8,305 nt of DNA. Origin: JAJNNC01 sp038232695. Lineage in GTDB: Bacteria > Bacteroidota > Bacteroidia > Cytophagales > Cyclobacteriaceae. Within the stretch, counting starts at the first letter, position 1. Each line of letters opens with the position of its first letter. Under the pieces are notes generated by a model. The model saw only the letters and a list, made by a program, of their open reading frames with translations, made no database searches and was not told the DNA's origin. This document shows, in pieces, positions 6,466 through 8,305 of this stretch. Where the stretch lies: assembly GCA_038232695.1 (NCBI GenBank), contig JBBSNI010000259.1:1-8305 (forward strand), written 5' to 3'. A program made the translations under genes and the position numbers.

Positions 6466-8211
6466 ATGGTATTAACTGCCAGCACCATAGGCAGGTTGAT
6501 CCTGTTAGCGACTGCCATTATAGCTCCGTTGATCACTGTTCAGGCACAACGTGCGGTGAACAGCACCTTGCAGCTTACGCCTCCTTACTCGGTATATCTT
6601 GCTGACTATGCCCGCCCGGGCAGTGAGCAGATGAAAGTCTACCTGCTCTTGCGCGACCTGAGCGAACCTGAGCACGAGGTACGGCTGCGCCTGACCATTG
6701 AAGGGGCTGGTATCCGCTTGCAGACCAACCCTAACTTTCTTCCTCCTCCCATCACTTTGCAGGGAGGTATGCCCCTGATCGTCTCCGGGGAAACACTGGC
6801 TCCTTACCTGGAAAGCCAGAACCTGTTGTTTTCTGGCATCTCACAAAGCCAGTATGAGCAACGGCGGGCACTGCCGGAAGGCTTCTATCGCTTCACTATA
6901 GAAGTCACAGACTATCGCAGAGGAGATCGGGTACTGAGCAATCCTGCTACCTTCATGGCCTGGTTCACCCTGAACGAACCACCACGAATGACTGCTCCGC
7001 TGTGTGGTAGTGAGATCAAATTACAAGAGCCTGCCAACATCCTATTCCAGTGGATGAATGGAGGCAACCTGTCGCCGGGTCAGACACTAAGCACCGAATA
7101 CGAGTTTACCCTGGTGGAAGTCTACCCTCAAGATCGCAATGCAGAAGATGCTATTAGATCATCCATTCCCCTTTTGCAGACTATTACTACGCAGACCAGT
7201 TACCTGTATGGAGTTACTGAGGCTGCTTTGATCCCCGGACAAAAGTATGCCTACAGGGTACGAGCCATAGACACAGAAGGGCGTAGTATGTTCAAGAACG
7301 AAGGCTACAGCCAGACCTGCACCTTCACTTATGGAGAAGGTATCACCCTAAACCCACCCGATGGCATCCGGGTATATGCCGAGAACAGTAGAAAAGCTTT
7401 GGTCAACTGGCACTTGTCTATTGACCCGGATAGTTATAGGGTAGACTACCGAAGAAAAGCAGAGACAGGAGAAGAAGCCCTTGCCTGGTTCAGCATAGAG
7501 ACACAAGCAGACCAGGTAGTGCTGCGCGACCTAGAACCGGAGACGACTTATGAAGTGAGAATTGCCAGCTTGTTCAATAACTATGTTTCTCGCTACAGCA
7601 GCATACAGACCTTCACCACCCCGGCAGTTGTAGTCAATGCTTGTGGAGCAGCGCCAGTTATTCCTGTCACTGCTTCCACCAAGCCATTGATCACGGCGAT
7701 GGCCGGGCAATACTGGAAGGTAGGAGATTTTGAAATGCAGGTAAGAGGTGTCAGGGGTGGTGACGGTGTGTTCTCTGGCTGGGGCGTGATGCATATCCCT
7801 TACCTGTCTATGCAGGCAGCCGTTAAATTTGACAACGTATGGATCGATGAGGATTACAACTTAGTCAGAGGGGAAGTCGTGGCCCTGAGCGAAGGCATAG
7901 AGGCTTTCCAGAAGCGATGGGAAGAATCCGCCCCAGATCAAAAAGATGAGGAAGACAATGCTATCGCGCAACAGGGAGAGCAGAACAATTCAAAGGATAA
8001 CCCTGATGATCAGGTGCAAGCAGAAAAAACTACAGTAACAGTAGACAGTGACATTGCTAAAGTCTATGTCAATGAGCAGGGGCAGGTGGTAGCCGTAGAC
8101 AGTGAGGGCACAACGGAAGAAGTGGTGGCGGATGAAGTGCCTCAAGAAGGACAAGCTTTGGCAGTCTGGAGTTCCCCCGTTAAATTAGACACTGAGAAGA
8201 GCATCGGTTAG
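6466..8211 (+). CDS. Secreted fibronectin type III domain protein, 3' end interrupted by an IS3-family element
   Basis: This exported protein probably acts at the cell surface or outside the cell; its exact function is unknown. From the ATG at 6466 it has 581 residues. The signal peptide is MVLTASTIGR followed by a hydrophobic core, with a likely cut in VQAQ after residue 27. An N-terminal beta-rich region (about 30-170) follows, then an Ig/FN3-like domain (about 172-290) and a clear FN3 domain (about 297-388; motif LRDLEPETTYEVRIASL). A Gly-rich beta module (about 407-480) contains GVFSGWGVMHIPYL. The layout resembles large Bacteroidota FN3/TANFOR-type surface proteins, which are usually much longer. 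Residues 485-523 are an acidic, Gln/Asn-rich linker. The end WSSPVKLDTEKSIG and the stop appear to be encoded by an IS left end starting near 8167, so the native C-terminus is missing. A GTG at 6403 would add 21 residues and spoil the signal peptide. The host part may be a pseudogene. Confidence 0.78.
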   Translation: MVLTASTIGRLILLATAIIAPLITVQAQRAVNSTLQLTPPYSVYLADYARPGSEQMKVYLLLRDLSEPEHEVRLRLTIEGAGIRLQTNPNFLPPPITLQGGMPLIVSGETLAPYLESQNLLFSGISQSQYEQRRALPEGFYRFTIEVTDYRRGDRVLSNPATFMAWFTLNEPPRMTAPLCGSEIKLQEPANILFQWMNGGNLSPGQTLSTEYEFTLVEVYPQDRNAEDAIRSSIPLLQTITTQTSYLYGVTEAALIPGQKYAYRVRAIDTEGRSMFKNEGYSQTCTFTYGEGITLNPPDGIRVYAENSRKALVNWHLSIDPDSYRVDYRRKAETGEEALAWFSIETQADQVVLRDLEPETTYEVRIASLFNNYVSRYSSIQTFTTPAVVVNACGAAPVIPVTASTKPLITAMAGQYWKVGDFEMQVRGVRGGDGVFSGWGVMHIPYLSMQAAVKFDNVWIDEDYNLVRGEVVALSEGIEAFQKRWEESAPDQKDEEDNAIAQQGEQNNSKDNPDDQVQAEKTTVTVDSDIAKVYVNEQGQVVAVDSEGTTEEVVADEVPQEGQALAVWSSPVKLDTEKSIG

Positions 8212-8253
8212 CGGATAAAACGTTTAACTTAGTTATCAAAACCAGTGTCAATT
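8183..8253 (+). repeat. Inverted repeat abutting the transposase start codon
   Basis: AATT-A-GACACTG at 8183-8194 is complementary to CAGTGTCAATT at 8243-8253, giving 11 base pairs with a single bulged A at 8187 and a 48-base loop. The right arm ends at the base before the OrfA ATG (8254). In RNA that starts upstream of the IS, this stem would cover the translation start region. Pairing is seen directly; a regulatory effect is inferred. Confidence 0.5.
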
Positions 8254-8305
8254 ATGAGTAAGAAAAAGTATTATAGTCCGGAGTTCAAAGAGGAGGCGGT
8301 TCGCC
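8254..8305 (+). CDS. IS3-family transposase OrfA, N-terminus only
   Basis: The first 17 residues, MSKKKYYSPEFKEEAVR, are the classic opening of the HTH_Tnp_1 helix-turn-helix domain that binds IS ends in IS3-family OrfA proteins. In the complete element OrfA normally overlaps orfB, which carries the DDE catalytic core, and a -1 frameshift fuses the two. The gene runs off the window, so its integrity cannot be judged. The ATG has no clear Shine-Dalgarno sequence and sits against the inverted repeat described above. Confidence 0.88.
   Translation, partial: MSKKKYYSPEFKEEAVR

Larger units (their letters stand above)
8167..8305 (+). mobile_element. IS3-family insertion sequence, left end (continues beyond the window)
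   Basis: The transposase start at 8254 identifies an IS3-family element, and such elements normally have their left end 50-100 bases before OrfA. The best left-end candidate begins TGGAGTTCCCCCG at 8167, followed by an A/T-rich stretch and AGACA. This layout (TG start, C run, then AGACA) is like IS2-type ends as I remember them. The right end, terminal repeat partner and target duplication lie outside the window, so the exact boundary is unproven. The element interrupts the FN3-protein frame and lies in the same orientation. Confidence 0.72.

Noticed and set aside
1..8305. CRISPR arrays, tRNA/rRNA genes, prophage or a multi-gene defence operon
   Set aside because: No regularly spaced direct repeats, cloverleaf or rRNA-like sequence, phage structural gene or adjacent defence partner was seen by reading both strands.

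Overview
The window looks like a chromosomal segment of a Bacteroidota bacterium, most probably of the Cytophagales group. The evidence is a PorT-family outer-membrane protein gene directly behind ubiE/menG, promoter-like TAnnTTTG boxes just upstream of start codons, a lack of clear Shine-Dalgarno sequences, and a secreted fibronectin-type-III protein of a style common in that phylum. Base composition looks moderate and even throughout.

Left part (1-1695, + strand): the 3' portion of an M17 leucyl aminopeptidase gene overlaps a complete pdxA by 4 bases (ATGA). PdxA is the 4-hydroxythreonine-4-phosphate dehydrogenase of pyridoxal-phosphate synthesis. This is an ordinary housekeeping pair.

Centre (1832-4693, + strand): a stand-alone gene for a 953-residue multidomain protein. 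It has an N-terminal RelE/ParE-like domain, a complete set of UvrD/Rep-type superfamily 1 helicase motifs, a TPR-like helical hairpin, about two ankyrin repeats and a C-terminal segment that may be a winged helix. A promoter-like box lies just upstream. This is the most interesting gene in the window. Its architecture suggests nucleic-acid surveillance or defence, but its neighbours are housekeeping genes and give no functional support.

Right-centre (4739-6165, - strand): ubiE/menG (last methylation of menaquinone synthesis) followed by porT (outer-membrane beta-barrel associated with type IX secretion), with overlapping reading frames and probably one transcript. They converge on the helicase gene. 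The ubiE frame stays open for 58 codons upstream of its likely true start and there encodes a signal-peptide-like sequence.

Right end (6466-8305, + strand): a secreted FN3-domain protein gene, apparently interrupted near its codon 568 by an IS3-family insertion sequence whose left end and first 17 transposase codons are visible. The last residues and stop codon of the FN3 reading frame appear to come from the IS. An inverted repeat inside the IS end closes directly against the transposase start codon, which suggests protection against read-through expression. No tRNA, rRNA, CRISPR array or phage module was seen.
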